Source of the DNA: Nonomuraea sp. SBT364
GTDB taxonomy: Bacteria > Actinomycetota > Actinomycetes > Streptosporangiales > Streptosporangiaceae
DNA: 64,000 bases
Assembly: GCF_001083785.1 (NCBI RefSeq)
Contig: NZ_LAVL01000011.1
Location: 52,310 to 116,309, forward strand
Direction of reading: 5' to 3'
Under the pieces are notes generated by a model. That model was not told where the DNA came from and ran no database searches. It was given only the letters and a program-made list of their open reading frames with translations. This document shows, one piece after another, positions 53,786 to 62,829 of the stretch (position 1 is the first letter of the stretch; each line of letters begins with the position of its first letter). Both the position numbers and the translations under genes were made by a program.

Positions 53786-54846
53786 AGCGCGGCCAGCCTC
53801 CTGCGCCGGGCCATCAGGATGAAGACCGGCGCGCCGATCACCGCGCACATGATGCCCACCTGGACCTCGCCGGGCCTGGCGATCAGCCGCCCGGCCACGT
53901 CGGCGCCCAGCAGCAGCACCGGCGCGACGAGCACGGAGTAGGGCAGCACCCAGCGCTGGTCGGGGCCGACCACGGCACGCACGGCGTGCGGCACGGCCAG
54001 CCCGACGAACCACAGCGGCCCGGCGGCGGCCGTCGCCGACCCGCACAGCAGCGTCACCGCGACGGCGGTCAGTGCCCGGGTCCTGGTGACCGCCACGCCC
54101 AGCGACCTGCCGGCGTCGTCGCCCAGCGCCAGCGTGTTCAGCGGCCGGCCGAGCAGCAGGCCCAGCACCAGCCCGGCGACGAGGAACGGGGCCAGCCGCG
54201 CCGCCGTGTCGGCGCCCTGCCCGGCCAGCGACCCGGCCAGCCAGAAGCGCATCCGGTCGAACGTCTGGGCGTCCAGGCGCAGGATGGCCGAGCACGCCGC
54301 GGTGAACACCATGCCGACGGCGATCCCGGCCAGCGCCAGCCGTACCGGGCCGCCTCCCGAGCGACCGGCCGAGCCGAGCGCGTACACCACCACGGAGGCG
54401 ACGGCGGCGCCCGCGAACGCGAACCACACGTACACGGCCGGGTCGGAGAGGCCGAACACGCCGAGCGCGAGCGTGACGCCGAGTGCCGCCCCCTCGTTGA
54501 CGCCGAGCAGCCCCGGGTCGGCCAGCGGGTTGCGGGTCAGGCTCTGCATGAGCGCCCCCGCCAGCCCGAGCGCCGCGCCGACGCCGAGGCCGAGCAGCGT
54601 GCGCGGCACCCGTACCTCGCGGATGACCGTGTGGTCGGCGCCCCCGCCGGGGGCCAGGAACGCGTCCAGCACCGCCGACCAGGGCATCGACCGCGCGCCG
54701 AGCGCGATGCTCGCCATCGCCACCAGTACCAGGACACCGGCCGCCACGACGAGCCCGGCGGCCAGTGCCGCGCGGCGTCCGCCGGCGCGTGCCGGGGCCG
54801 GGGCGGTCCCGGCGCCGGGCGGCGAGATCTGCTCAGCCGGGCGCAC
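53782..54846 (-). CDS. Iron-siderophore ABC permease (FecCD), first
   Basis: A 354-aa FecCD permease, the partner in a heterodimeric channel. Family patterns are VRVPRTLLGLGVGAALGLAG, QSLTRNPLADPGLLG, FWLAGSLAGQGAD and GPLWFVGLAVPHAVRAVVG. The GTG at 54846 has GGAAGGGGG just upstream; a TTG at 54870 in the same frame is less likely. An IdeR-type iron box lies 27 bp upstream, so low iron should switch the operon on. Confidence 0.92.
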   Translation of the reverse strand: MRPAEQISPPGAGTAPAPARAGGRRAALAAGLVVAAGVLVLVAMASIALGARSMPWSAVLDAFLAPGGGADHTVIREVRVPRTLLGLGVGAALGLAGALMQSLTRNPLADPGLLGVNEGAALGVTLALGVFGLSDPAVYVWFAFAGAAVASVVVYALGSAGRSGGGPVRLALAGIAVGMVFTAACSAILRLDAQTFDRMRFWLAGSLAGQGADTAARLAPFLVAGLVLGLLLGRPLNTLALGDDAGRSLGVAVTRTRALTAVAVTLLCGSATAAAGPLWFVGLAVPHAVRAVVGPDQRWVLPYSVLVAPVLLLGADVAGRLIARPGEVQVGIMCAVIGAPVFILMARRRRLAAL

Positions 54847-54872
54847 CCGACCCCCTTCCGTCAACGTCAAGC

Positions 54873-54922
54873 TTAGGTGAGGCTAATCTAAAGCCTTGCT
54901 GGGAAGGCAAGCCTAACCTTAG
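54873..54922. promoter_or_regulatory. Two IdeR/DmdR iron boxes
   Basis: TTAGGTGAGGCTAATCTAA at 54873-54891 matches the IdeR/DtxR consensus TTAGGTTAGGCTAACCTAA at most positions. A second, weaker dyad, AAGGCAAGCCTAACCTTAG, lies at 54904-54922 and overlaps the AGGAG ribosome site of the lipoprotein gene. Together they cover the divergent gap, so iron-bound repressor should block both directions. Confidence 0.8.
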
Positions 54923-54931
54923 GAGTGACAC

Positions 54932-55948
54932 ATGTCGGGACCGGTCCTGGCCCGCAGGGGCTTCCTCGCCGCCACGGGCGCGCTGCTGCTGTCGGCCTGC
55001 GGCACGGGTGAGGGCACGGGTGAGGGCACGGGCAGCGGTACCCCGGCCGCCGCGCCGTCGTCGGCCCCGGCCGCCGGGGCGTGGACGTTCACCGACGACC
55101 GCGGCAAGAAGATCGACCTGCCCGCCGCGCCCTCCCGGGTCGTCGCCCAGGTCGGCGCGGCCGCCGCGCTGTGGGACTTCGGCGTCCGCCCGGTCGCCGT
55201 CTTCGGCCCGCACAAGCTCAAGGACGGCGCCAAGGACCCGCAGGTCGGCAACGTCGACATCGGCCAGGTCGTCGGGCTGGGCAACGCCTGGGACGAGTTC
55301 AACGTCGAGCAGTACATCGGGCTGCGGCCCGAGCTGCTCGTCACCGGCATGTACGACGCGGACACGCTCTGGTACGTGCCCGAGCGGTCCAAGGAGACGA
55401 TCGAGCAGGTCGCCCCCACCGCCGGCATCAAGCTCACCGGCCGCTCCGCCACCGCGATCATCGGCCGCTACGAGGAGCTGGCCACCTCGCTCAAGGCGGA
55501 AATGGCGGGCGTGGCCGAGGCCAAGGCCCGGATGGAGGCCGCCGGGAAGGAACTGGCCCGGTTCAAGGACCTCAAGGTCCTCGTGATCTCCGCCGGCCCC
55601 GACGGCATGTGGGTGGCCAACCCGCCCCACCACCCCGACCTCACGCACGCCGCCGGACTCGGCCTGAACGTCGTCACTCCGGACAAGGTGGACGAGGCCG
55701 GCTTCTTCCAGAGCCTGAGCTGGGAGAACGCCGACACCTACGACGCCGACGTCATCCTGCACGACACCCGGACCCAGGCGCTCAAGCCCGAGGAGATGCT
55801 CAAGAAGCCGACCTTCGCCGGGCTGCCCGCGGTCAAGGCCGGGCAGCTCTATGCATGGCGGGCCGAGGCGCCGTTCAGCTACCAGTCGTACGCGGGGGTG
55901 CTGGAGGAGCTGGTGGCCAACCTGGGCAAGGCTAGTAAGCTCCCCTGA
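54932..55948 (+). CDS. Iron-siderophore ABC substrate-binding lipoprotein
   Basis: A 338-aa binding lipoprotein. It has a twin-arginine-like start (LARRGFLAATGALLL) and a lipobox LSAC; a GEGTGEGTGSGT linker follows. The periplasmic-binding (FepB/FhuD) core has FTDDRGKKIDLP, VVAQVGAAAALWDFGVRPVA and ALKPEEMLKKPTF. It faces the permease operon across the iron boxes. The end overlaps the opposite helicase-associated gene by 17 bp. Confidence 0.94.
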   Translation: MSGPVLARRGFLAATGALLLSACGTGEGTGEGTGSGTPAAAPSSAPAAGAWTFTDDRGKKIDLPAAPSRVVAQVGAAAALWDFGVRPVAVFGPHKLKDGAKDPQVGNVDIGQVVGLGNAWDEFNVEQYIGLRPELLVTGMYDADTLWYVPERSKETIEQVAPTAGIKLTGRSATAIIGRYEELATSLKAEMAGVAEAKARMEAAGKELARFKDLKVLVISAGPDGMWVANPPHHPDLTHAAGLGLNVVTPDKVDEAGFFQSLSWENADTYDADVILHDTRTQALKPEEMLKKPTFAGLPAVKAGQLYAWRAEAPFSYQSYAGVLEELVANLGKASKLP

Positions 55949-58325
55949 CCTCGACGATCTCGGCGAGAGGGAACTCCAGGTAGTCGCCCGCCTCCTCGCA
56001 CCACGCGTCGAGCGCGCCGCCGCGCAGCTCGCCGTGGCTCACGGTGGCGGTCAGGCCGCCGGTCAGCGTGATGCCGGCCCGCACGCCCCGGTCGACGACG
56101 AAGCCGAGCAGTGACTGCTGGGCCGTCGGCAGCCTGGTGGCCATCCTGCCGATCACCGCCCAGGTGCGCCCGCCCTGCTCGGCGGCCGACCGGCTGTCGG
56201 CGATCAGGCGGCGGGCGTGCTCCTGCGGGTCGGGGGCCGGCTCGGCGAGCGCGTGCGGCGCCCGGTCCAGCTCGGCCACCTGGCCGCCGGGCAGCAGGAT
56301 GAGCTTGCCGCCGTGCGGCTCCTCGGCCCGGGTGCGGCGGATGGCGATCTCGCCGGTGTCGGCGACGGGAACCGGCGCGTAGCCATGTTCGCGCAGCGCC
56401 GCCAGTGTCCGCCCGGCGTCGGCCGAGGCCACCAGCACCGTCGGGGCGAGCAGCCGCAGCCCCAGCCGGGACAGGCGGCGGTGCGCGGCGATCTCGGCCA
56501 GCAGCGACGGGTCGGACGCCTGCACCACGCAGCCGACCGTGGTCACCGTCACCTCGCCGTGCCGCCGCGCCACGTCACGCACCAGGTAGTCGAGCGGCTG
56601 CGGGATCGTGCCGACGCCGGACAGCTCCTCCAGCAGCTCGTCGGCGTCGTATCCGCGGTCGAGCGCCCGCCGTACGCTCTCGGTGGTGAAACGCCACACC
56701 GAGGCCGCGCCCCGCGACTCGCGCTCGGCCACCCGGTCGAGCAGCGCGGCCAGCTCCGCCGACGGCGGCCCGGTGACGACGGCGGTCAGGTCGGGCCCGA
56801 ACAGGGCGCTTCTGCGCACGCTCGCCAGCGCCCTGGTGGACGCCTCCACCAGCGCCGGGTCGTGCTCCACGAGCGGCACCGAGTCGTCGCTCTCCTCGCC
56901 CGCCCGGTCCGACAGCCCGGCCAGCGCCCGCCCGAGGTCGGTGAGCGCGTCGTTGGCCAGCAGGCCGAGCAGCCGCGCCTCGTCGATCACCGCGGACGCG
57001 CACGCGCCGAGCAGCTCGCGGTCGAGCAGCGGGGCGTGCCAGTGCACGCTGGCCACCAGCCCGTCGCGGCCGGCGAACGCGGTGCCGGACGGCAGCTGCG
57101 CCAGCACCGAGAGCACGGCGCGGCGCACGCGCGCCACGGCCGGGCCCGACTGGTCGTCGCCCAGCAGCGTGCCGTAGCGGCCGTCGATCTTGCGCAGTGA
57201 GGATCGCTCCATCCGCCACCAGGCCGACAACAGCACCCGCAGCCGGGCCGCGCCCTCGTCCAGGCGCCACCGGTCGAAGCGCTCGGTCGGCACCAGGCCG
57301 CCCGACGGCTCGTCCCAGGCCAGCAGCCGGGCCACCGCGCAGACCTCCAGGAGCAGCCGCGTCTCGTCCTCGTCGCAGCCGGTCTCCTTGGCCACCCTGC
57401 GCACCTCGCGCACGCCCACGCCGCCGGTCTTGAGCAGCGGCAGCGGCGTCTTGGCGGTGTTGTCCAGCAGGGCCGCGCAGCGTTCGACGACGTGCGGCGC
57501 GGCCAGCGTCATCAGGTGGTCGACCTCCTCCGGGTCGACCGGCAGCGTGGCCAGCTCGGGCGCCCGCGCCGCGAACGGCGGATGGTAGCCCGGGCCGCGC
57601 AGGCACAGCGCCACCTCGCGCGGCATCTCGGCGACGTGCCAGCTCGGCCGGTAGAGCAGGCCGTGGTCGGCCGACCACTTCTCGGGCGTGCCGGGCGTCA
57701 CGAACCCGCCGCCGTCGACGTCCCGTACGGGACCGTCCCAGGCGAAGGCGGCGAGCAGGTCGCGGGTGCCGGCGGGGGCGTGGCGCAGCAGCGCCTCCAC
57801 GCGGGACGGGTCGGCGAGCGCCTCGCTCACCCGGGTGATCGTGCGGCGCTTGTTGGAGTGCGGCGGCAGGCCCAGGTTGCGGGCCAGCGCGCGCAGCGTG
57901 TCGGTGCTGATCGTCCAGGAGTTGAGGTAGTGGTCGAGCGGCTCGCCCAGGCCGAGCGGCGTGTTCCACCAGCGCGCGACGGCCTCCGACAGATGGATCT
58001 CGCCGTCGTCGCCCGGCCAGGCCAGCGCGTGGTCGTAGAGGCGGTCGAGCCAGGGGCGCAGCTCGCCCGGGGATCTGCCGAGCAGCCCGGCCAGCAGCTC
58101 GGTGGTCGGCCGGCGCGGGACCAGGCAGGCCTCTGCGAGCTGGAGGCACGGCAGCGGCAGGCGGCGCAGCGCCTCCATGGCGGCGAAGCCGTTGCTCAGG
58201 CGCTGGGCCAGCGTGTCGAGGCGGCGCGGCCACGGTGCGGCGATGGCGTCAGGCCGGTTGGACAGGATGCGGCAGAGCCTGTCCTCGTCGAGGGTCCGGA
58301 GCCAGCCGAGCAGGTGATCGTCCAT
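55932..58325 (-). CDS. Helicase-associated (Helicase_C_3) domain protein
   Basis: A 797-aa protein with no ATPase motifs. The C-terminal 250 residues carry the helicase-associated domain of the XPB-like family (LDYLVRDVARRHGEVTVTTV, ASDPSLLAEIAAHRRLSRLG, LRLLAPTVLVASADAGRTLA). Actinobacteria usually have such a protein near the XPB/ERCC3 helicase; no helicase lies in this window. It may act with that helicase in repair or transcription. The N-terminal half is helical and Leu-rich. Confidence 0.88.
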   Translation of the reverse strand: MDDHLLGWLRTLDEDRLCRILSNRPDAIAAPWPRRLDTLAQRLSNGFAAMEALRRLPLPCLQLAEACLVPRRPTTELLAGLLGRSPGELRPWLDRLYDHALAWPGDDGEIHLSEAVARWWNTPLGLGEPLDHYLNSWTISTDTLRALARNLGLPPHSNKRRTITRVSEALADPSRVEALLRHAPAGTRDLLAAFAWDGPVRDVDGGGFVTPGTPEKWSADHGLLYRPSWHVAEMPREVALCLRGPGYHPPFAARAPELATLPVDPEEVDHLMTLAAPHVVERCAALLDNTAKTPLPLLKTGGVGVREVRRVAKETGCDEDETRLLLEVCAVARLLAWDEPSGGLVPTERFDRWRLDEGAARLRVLLSAWWRMERSSLRKIDGRYGTLLGDDQSGPAVARVRRAVLSVLAQLPSGTAFAGRDGLVASVHWHAPLLDRELLGACASAVIDEARLLGLLANDALTDLGRALAGLSDRAGEESDDSVPLVEHDPALVEASTRALASVRRSALFGPDLTAVVTGPPSAELAALLDRVAERESRGAASVWRFTTESVRRALDRGYDADELLEELSGVGTIPQPLDYLVRDVARRHGEVTVTTVGCVVQASDPSLLAEIAAHRRLSRLGLRLLAPTVLVASADAGRTLAALREHGYAPVPVADTGEIAIRRTRAEEPHGGKLILLPGGQVAELDRAPHALAEPAPDPQEHARRLIADSRSAAEQGGRTWAVIGRMATRLPTAQQSLLGFVVDRGVRAGITLTGGLTATVSHGELRGGALDAWCEEAGDYLEFPLAEIVEVRGAY

Positions 58326-58402
58326 CGGTCAGCACTCTCATGGGTCGCGCGTAGGACTCACCGTGAGCCATGACCATCCACGGTAATGCAGATCACTCCC
58401 GG

Positions 58403-58897
58403 TCAGGAGAGAACTGCCCAGACGATCTTCCCGTGGGGGGCGAGCGCGGACCAGCCCCAGCGGAGGCTGAGCGATTCGACGATGTGCAGACCGAGGCCGC
58501 CGGTGTCAAGGGGGCCGGGGTGGCGCAGCACCGGCACGGAGGCGCCGGGATCGGTGAACGCGCTGGTCACCAGCGGCCCGCGGCGCACGAGCGACATGTG
58601 GACGGGCCGTTCGCAGCGGGGCTCCTCCAGGCGCAGGCCGTGCCGCAGGGCGTTGGTCGCCAGCTCGGAGACCACGAGCTCCAGGTTGTCGGCCACTTCG
58701 GGAAGGTTCCAGGCCGACAGGACCCCGGCGGTGAAGCTGCGGGCCGCGTGGACGGAGGAGGCGGTGGCGGGGAGCACGAACGTGGCGCTCGAGGCGGGAC
58801 CGGGCACCAGCAGATCGCGCGCCGCCTCGGGCCACCAGCCGACCGGAGGCCACCAGTCGAACGTGGTCCACGGGCCCGTCGCCAGGGTGGATTGCAC
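58403..58897 (-). CDS. RsbW-type ATP-binding protein
   Basis: A 164-aa HATPase_c_2 protein: ATASSVHAARSFTAGVLSAW, LELVVSELATNALRHGLRL (N box) and DTGGLGLHIVESLSLRWGW (G box). Such proteins are anti-sigma or anti-anti-sigma kinases, and the divergent neighbours are the XRE and DUF397 genes of WhiJ-like systems. The start is GTG 58897. Confidence 0.9.
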   Translation of the reverse strand: MQSTLATGPWTTFDWWPPVGWWPEAARDLLVPGPASSATFVLPATASSVHAARSFTAGVLSAWNLPEVADNLELVVSELATNALRHGLRLEEPRCERPVHMSLVRRGPLVTSAFTDPGASVPVLRHPGPLDTGGLGLHIVESLSLRWGWSALAPHGKIVWAVLS

Positions 58898-59083
58898 GTG
58901 ATCATTCTGCGTCAGACTCTCGTGCAGGTGCAAGAGCGAATGCACGTGCAGACAACTCGTGCAGCCGCTACGGTTGTTCGTCAAAAGGTCAATCAGTGGG
59001 AAAGGGGATCTTGTCCGCAGCCCATGATCTTTGGGTTGTGAAGTGACACACTGTGTGGCAAGGAAACGACCAAGGAGCACCAC

Positions 59084-59950
59084 GTGTCCATCGATCCGCC
59101 CGGTTCCGGTTCGACCGTTCGGCGCATCATGCTCGGTGCAAGCCTGCGGCGGCTGCGCGAGGACAGCGGGCTGACCCGCGACCAGGCCGGCTTCCACATC
59201 CGGGCCTCCGAGTCCAAGATCAGCCGGATGGAGCTCGGGCGCGTCGGATTCAAGACACGTGACGTCGAGGACCTGCTCACTCTCTACGGCGTCGTCGACA
59301 ACGCCGAGCGGCGTGCTCTGCTGGAGATGGTGCGCGAGGCCAACACCCCGGGATGGTGGCACAAGTACTCGGCCGAGCTGCCGCACTGGTTCACCACGTA
59401 CGTGGGCCTGGAGGAGGCGGCCAGCGTGATCCGCACCTATGAGGTGCAGTTCGTGCCGGGCCTGCTGCAGACCTCCGCCTACGCGCGGGCGGTGTTCCAG
59501 CTCGGCAACCCCGACCTGTCCGCCGACAAGATCGAACGCCGCGTGCATATGCGCATGCAACGGCAGGAGCGCTTCACGAGGAAGGACGGCCCGCGCCTGT
59601 GGGCCGTCATCGACGAGGCGACGCTCAAGCGGACCATCGGTGGCCGGAGGGTCATGGCCGAGCAGCTCCGGCATCTGCTGGAAGTCGCCGCCCTGCCCAA
59701 TATCACCATTCAGGTGATGCCCTTCAAGTACGGCATGCACGCTGCCGAGGGGGGCGCGTTCAGCATCTTGCGGTTTCCCGAGTCCGACCTGTCGGACGTC
59801 GTCTACGTCGAACAGCTCTGGGGTGCCCTCTACCTGGACAAGCGTGAGGACATCGACCCGTACCTCACCGCCATGGAGCAACTGTGCGTGGAGAGCACCA
59901 CGCCAGGGGGCACCGTCGAGCTCATCGGCGGCCTTCTCAGAAAGATGTAG
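59084..59950 (+). CDS. XRE HTH protein with DUF5753 (WhiJ-like)
   Basis: A 288-aa regulator. HTH: RRLREDSGLTRDQAGFHIRA, SESKISRMELGRVGFK; the DUF5753 domain follows with YEVQFVPGLLQTSAYARAV, FTRKDGPRLWAVIDEATLKR and LPNITIQVMPFKYGMHAA. The DUF397 gene starts one base after its stop. This trio is the well-known actinomycete WhiJ/BldB-like module, linked to development and antibiotic control. Confidence 0.93.
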   Translation: MSIDPPGSGSTVRRIMLGASLRRLREDSGLTRDQAGFHIRASESKISRMELGRVGFKTRDVEDLLTLYGVVDNAERRALLEMVREANTPGWWHKYSAELPHWFTTYVGLEEAASVIRTYEVQFVPGLLQTSAYARAVFQLGNPDLSADKIERRVHMRMQRQERFTRKDGPRLWAVIDEATLKRTIGGRRVMAEQLRHLLEVAALPNITIQVMPFKYGMHAAEGGAFSILRFPESDLSDVVYVEQLWGALYLDKREDIDPYLTAMEQLCVESTTPGGTVELIGGLLRKM

Positions 59951-60187
59951 ATGAACCAGACCTACAACGGCATGCCCGCCACCGACCTCACCCAGGTCGC
60001 CTGGCGCAAGAGCCGCTACAGCAACTCGCAGGGCAACTGCGTGGAGCTCGCCGAGCTCCCCGACGGCGGGATCGCGGTCCGCAACTCGCGCTTCCCCGAC
60101 GGCCCCGCGCTGATCTACACCCGCGACGAGATCCGGGCGCTGGTGCTCGGGGTGAAGGACGGGGAGTTCGACGGCCTGCTCGTGTAA
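59951..60187 (+). CDS. DUF397 protein
   Basis: A 78-aa DUF397 protein: VAWRKSRYSNSQGNCVELAE and VAVRNSRFPDGPALIYTRDE are the core motif. It begins directly at the end of the XRE gene and is probably its toxin-like or antagonist partner. Confidence 0.94.
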   Translation: MNQTYNGMPATDLTQVAWRKSRYSNSQGNCVELAELPDGGIAVRNSRFPDGPALIYTRDEIRALVLGVKDGEFDGLLV

Positions 60188-60274
60188 CAGCGTGTTTACC
60201 TCCGGCGTGCTCGTTTAACCGGGGTGCGCCGGAGGCGTAACCGGTCAGGCCACTCAGTTCCGGAGGATCGGGGC

Positions 60275-60535
60275 ATGCTCGACCAGATGACCCTGTACCC
60301 GATCGCCGACGACGTGCTGTTCGCGCCGGGCGGCAAGGTCGTGATCCGCACCTACGGCGTCGCGCCGGCGGCCGCCGGTGGCTCCATCTCCTACCGCACC
60401 TGGGTGACGGGCATCCGGGACCATCCGCGCTACTGGCACTGGGGGCACTTCGAGGACGCCGCCTCCGGGCACCGCCGCGTCCTGGAGTGGCTGACCGGCC
60501 GGGGGCCGCAGCCCGCCGAGGCGCCGGCGTCCTGA
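60275..60535 (+). CDS. Small unknown protein
   Basis: An 86-aa protein starting at ATG 60275 behind GGAGG. Visible stretches are MTLYPIADDVLFAPGGKVVI and HPRYWHWGHFEDAASGHRRV. No family is recognised. It sits alone between the DUF397 and MDMPI genes. Confidence 0.65.
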   Translation: MLDQMTLYPIADDVLFAPGGKVVIRTYGVAPAAAGGSISYRTWVTGIRDHPRYWHWGHFEDAASGHRRVLEWLTGRGPQPAEAPAS

Positions 60536-60598
60536 CGGGGGAGCCGCCCGTCTGGCGCCGGGGGGCGTGCCGGGTTAGCGTCGGAGCGGAGGCAGCCA

Positions 60599-61531
60599 AT
60601 GACCGACGCGTACCTCTACGACGGGCAGGGCCAGAGCGAGCAGGGCCAGAGCGGGCAGGGCCAGGGCGGGCACGACGGCTACGGTGAGCATGTGCGGGCC
60701 TGTCCCGCCTGCAGCGCGGCCGTCGCGTTGCTCGGGTGGCCGGGCCCCGCCGTCGCGCCGCCGGACCGGCTGCGTGAGGCGGTCCTGTCCGGGGCGCGCC
60801 GCCGCCGGGCGCCCGCGGAGCCGCTCGTCGCCGAGGTGGCCGCGCCCTACGCCGAGCAGGTGGCGCTCATGGACGACCTGCTGGCCGGCCTGACGGCGGC
60901 CCAGTGGGAGGCCCCGATCGCCCGCCACGGCACCGTGCGCGGCATGATCGAGCATCTGGCGGCCAACGACGCGCGGGTGGCCGTCTTCATGGGAGTCCCC
61001 GGACCGGCCGCCGCCCTGCCCGCGCACCGGCGGTGGCGGACGCAGGCGGGATCCCTGCTGGAGCGGGTCTCGGCGGGGCGCGAGGCGCTCCTCGGCGCCG
61101 AGGTGGAGCTGGCCGGGGCCCGGCGCGAGCGCGGGCCGCTGCGCCACGCGCTGGTGCAGCGCACGTTCGAGACCTGGACCCACGCCGACGACATCAGGGC
61201 GCTCACCGACCGGCCCGCCGCCCCTCCGCCGGACCGGCACGTCCGCATGATCGCCGAGTTCGGGCTGGCCGTGCTGCCCGGCGCGGTGCGCGGCAAGCGC
61301 CGCGACGCGGCCACGTTCGTGCTGACCGGGGCGGCGGGCGGCACCTGGACGGTCCCGCTCTCGCCGGCCGCCGACCGGGTGACGGTGCTGATCTCGGCCG
61401 ACCTGGTGGCCTTCTGCCGGCTGCTGGCCGGCCGGTGGCCGCCCGGCTCCTTCCCGTACGCGGCCGAGGGCGACCCGGCGCTCGCCCGCGAGCTGGTCCG
61501 CGCCGCCGCGACGCTGGGCTGCGACGGGTGA
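60599..61531 (+). CDS. Anti-sigma-like zinc motif fused to a MDMPI domain
   Basis: A 310-aa protein. After a Gln/Gly-rich stretch (three 15-bp DNA repeats at 60629-60673) comes EHVRACPACSAAVALL, the H-x3-C-x2-C pattern of zinc anti-sigma factors. The rest is a mycothiol-dependent maleylpyruvate isomerase-like (MDMPI) domain with TVRGMIEHLAANDARVAVF and VQRTFETWTHADDIRAL. Its GTGA overlap with the next gene shows coupling to a sigma-like protein. Confidence 0.85.
   Translation: MTDAYLYDGQGQSEQGQSGQGQGGHDGYGEHVRACPACSAAVALLGWPGPAVAPPDRLREAVLSGARRRRAPAEPLVAEVAAPYAEQVALMDDLLAGLTAAQWEAPIARHGTVRGMIEHLAANDARVAVFMGVPGPAAALPAHRRWRTQAGSLLERVSAGREALLGAEVELAGARRERGPLRHALVQRTFETWTHADDIRALTDRPAAPPPDRHVRMIAEFGLAVLPGAVRGKRRDAATFVLTGAAGGTWTVPLSPAADRVTVLISADLVAFCRLLAGRWPPGSFPYAAEGDPALARELVRAAATLGCDG
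60629..60673. repeat. Three 15-bp tandem repeats
   Basis: GGCCAGAGCGAGCAG, GGCCAGAGCGGGCAG and GGCCAGGGCGGGCAC follow each other exactly. They encode the GQSEQ-GQSGQ-GQGGH linker ahead of the zinc motif and could vary in number. Confidence 0.85.
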
Positions 61532-61794
61532 GCGGCGACGCGGCGCTGGCCGCCCGGCTCGTCGCCGGCGACGCCGGGGCGCTGGCCGACGCCTACGACG
61601 CGCACAGCCCGTACGTGTACGGCGTGGCGGTCAAGGTCACCGGGAGCCCGGAGCACGCCGCAGAGGTCACCCGGGAGGTGTTCGCGGCGTTGTGGGAGCG
61701 GCCGCTGTCCTACGATCCCCGGCTCGGCTCGCTGCGCGGCTGGCTGGTCAGCCGGGCGCTGCACGAGTCGGCGCCGCGCTCCGGCGTCAGCTGA
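61528..61794 (+). CDS. Sigma-70 region 2 only protein
   Basis: An 88-aa protein beginning at GTG 61528 (GTGA overlap). It reads LVAGDAGALADAYDAHSPYVYGVA, EHAAEVTREVFAALWE and GSLRGWLVSRALHESA, the region 2 pattern of ECF sigma factors. It ends after that domain, so region 4 (-35 recognition) is missing. The order is also inverted; normally the sigma gene comes first and the anti-sigma second. It overlaps the opposite phosphatase by 8 bp. Confidence 0.8.
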   Translation: MSGDAALAARLVAGDAGALADAYDAHSPYVYGVAVKVTGSPEHAAEVTREVFAALWERPLSYDPRLGSLRGWLVSRALHESAPRSGVS

Positions 61795-62371
61795 CCGGCG
61801 CGTTCCACGTCATGATCACCGGCTCGCCGTGCTCGAAGCCCAGCCGCGAGTACGTGCCCGTGTCGAGCTTGAACAGCCGCCCGTCGGCCGGTTCCAGGCC
61901 GAGCCAGCGGGCCGTCAGCACGCGCAGGATGTGGCCGTGCGCGACCAGCGCCACCCGGCCGCCGGCCCGCTTTGCCCGCTCGATCACCCGGTCGGCCCGC
62001 GCCCCCGCCTCGGCGGCGCTCTCGCCGGGATGCTCCGCGTCGCCCGGGATCACGCCGTCACGCCACAGGTACCAGCCCGGCCTCGTCTTCCTGATGTCGG
62101 GCGTGGTAATGCCCTCGTAGCCGCCGTAGTCCCACTCCCACAGGTCGGGATCGACCTCGAAACCCGTCAGCCCCGCCAGCTCGGCCGTGCGGCCCGCCCG
62201 CAGCGCGGGGGAGACCACGACCAGGTCGAACGGACGATCCTTGATCAGCGGCACGAGCGCCCGCGCCTGCTCCTCGCCGCGCGGGGTCAGCGGCACGTCG
62301 GTGCGGCCGGTGTGCCTGCCCGTACGGCTCCACTCGGTCTCGCCATGCCTGAGCAACACCATCTCATCCAT
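61787..62371 (-). CDS. Histidine phosphatase family protein
   Basis: A 194-aa phosphoglycerate-mutase-like phosphatase. The catalytic motif is LLRHGETEWSRTGRHTGRTD; the second His is in VALVAHGHILRVL. Length and the WEWDYGGYEGI segment fit the cobC/GpmB group. ATG 62371 is the best start. Substrate unknown. Confidence 0.92.
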   Translation of the reverse strand: MDEMVLLRHGETEWSRTGRHTGRTDVPLTPRGEEQARALVPLIKDRPFDLVVVSPALRAGRTAELAGLTGFEVDPDLWEWDYGGYEGITTPDIRKTRPGWYLWRDGVIPGDAEHPGESAAEAGARADRVIERAKRAGGRVALVAHGHILRVLTARWLGLEPADGRLFKLDTGTYSRLGFEHGEPVIMTWNAPVS

Positions 62372-62399
62372 GGCTCCATCATCCCGGGGCCGGGCGGGC

Positions 62400-62815
62400 A
62401 CGGAGTACGCGGCCCGGCGAGCGCACCGCGTCGCGCTTCAGGACGGCTCCGCGGCGGCGTGGTGGCGTGGTGGCGTGCCAGGAACAGCGGCACCGCGCAG
62501 GCCGGCACGCCCGCCGTGCCCAGCAGCACGAACAGCGCCGCCCCCGCCGGTCCGAGGCGGTGCTCCGCCACCGCCGCCGCCCACTCCAGCAGCTGGCTGA
62601 CGATCGTTCCAGGCCCACGAGCAGGTGAGCATCGTCAGCACGCCGATGCCGGTGTATCCGGAACAGGCCGCGACCATCCCGTAGGCGCCGCCGGATCCGG
62701 CTGCGGTCATCGCACCGAAGATGATCAGTTGACGTCGGCGAACAGCCCGGCCCGCAGGATCAGGCCGCCGGCCACGAACAGGCCGAGCCGGGGCCGTAAT
62801 CCAGATGGGATCATC
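62400..62815 (-). pseudogene. Decayed small membrane protein
   Basis: Minus-strand pieces in three frames look like one gene: LGLFVAGGLILRAGLFA (from ATG 62815), then LIIFGAMTAAGSGGAYGMV and IGVLTMLTCSWAWN, then LLEWAAAVAEHRLGPAGAALF. At least two single-base shifts would be needed to join them. The pattern is several helices, no recognised family. It is likely dead. Confidence 0.4.
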
Positions 62816-62829
62816 GTAAGATCGTATAT

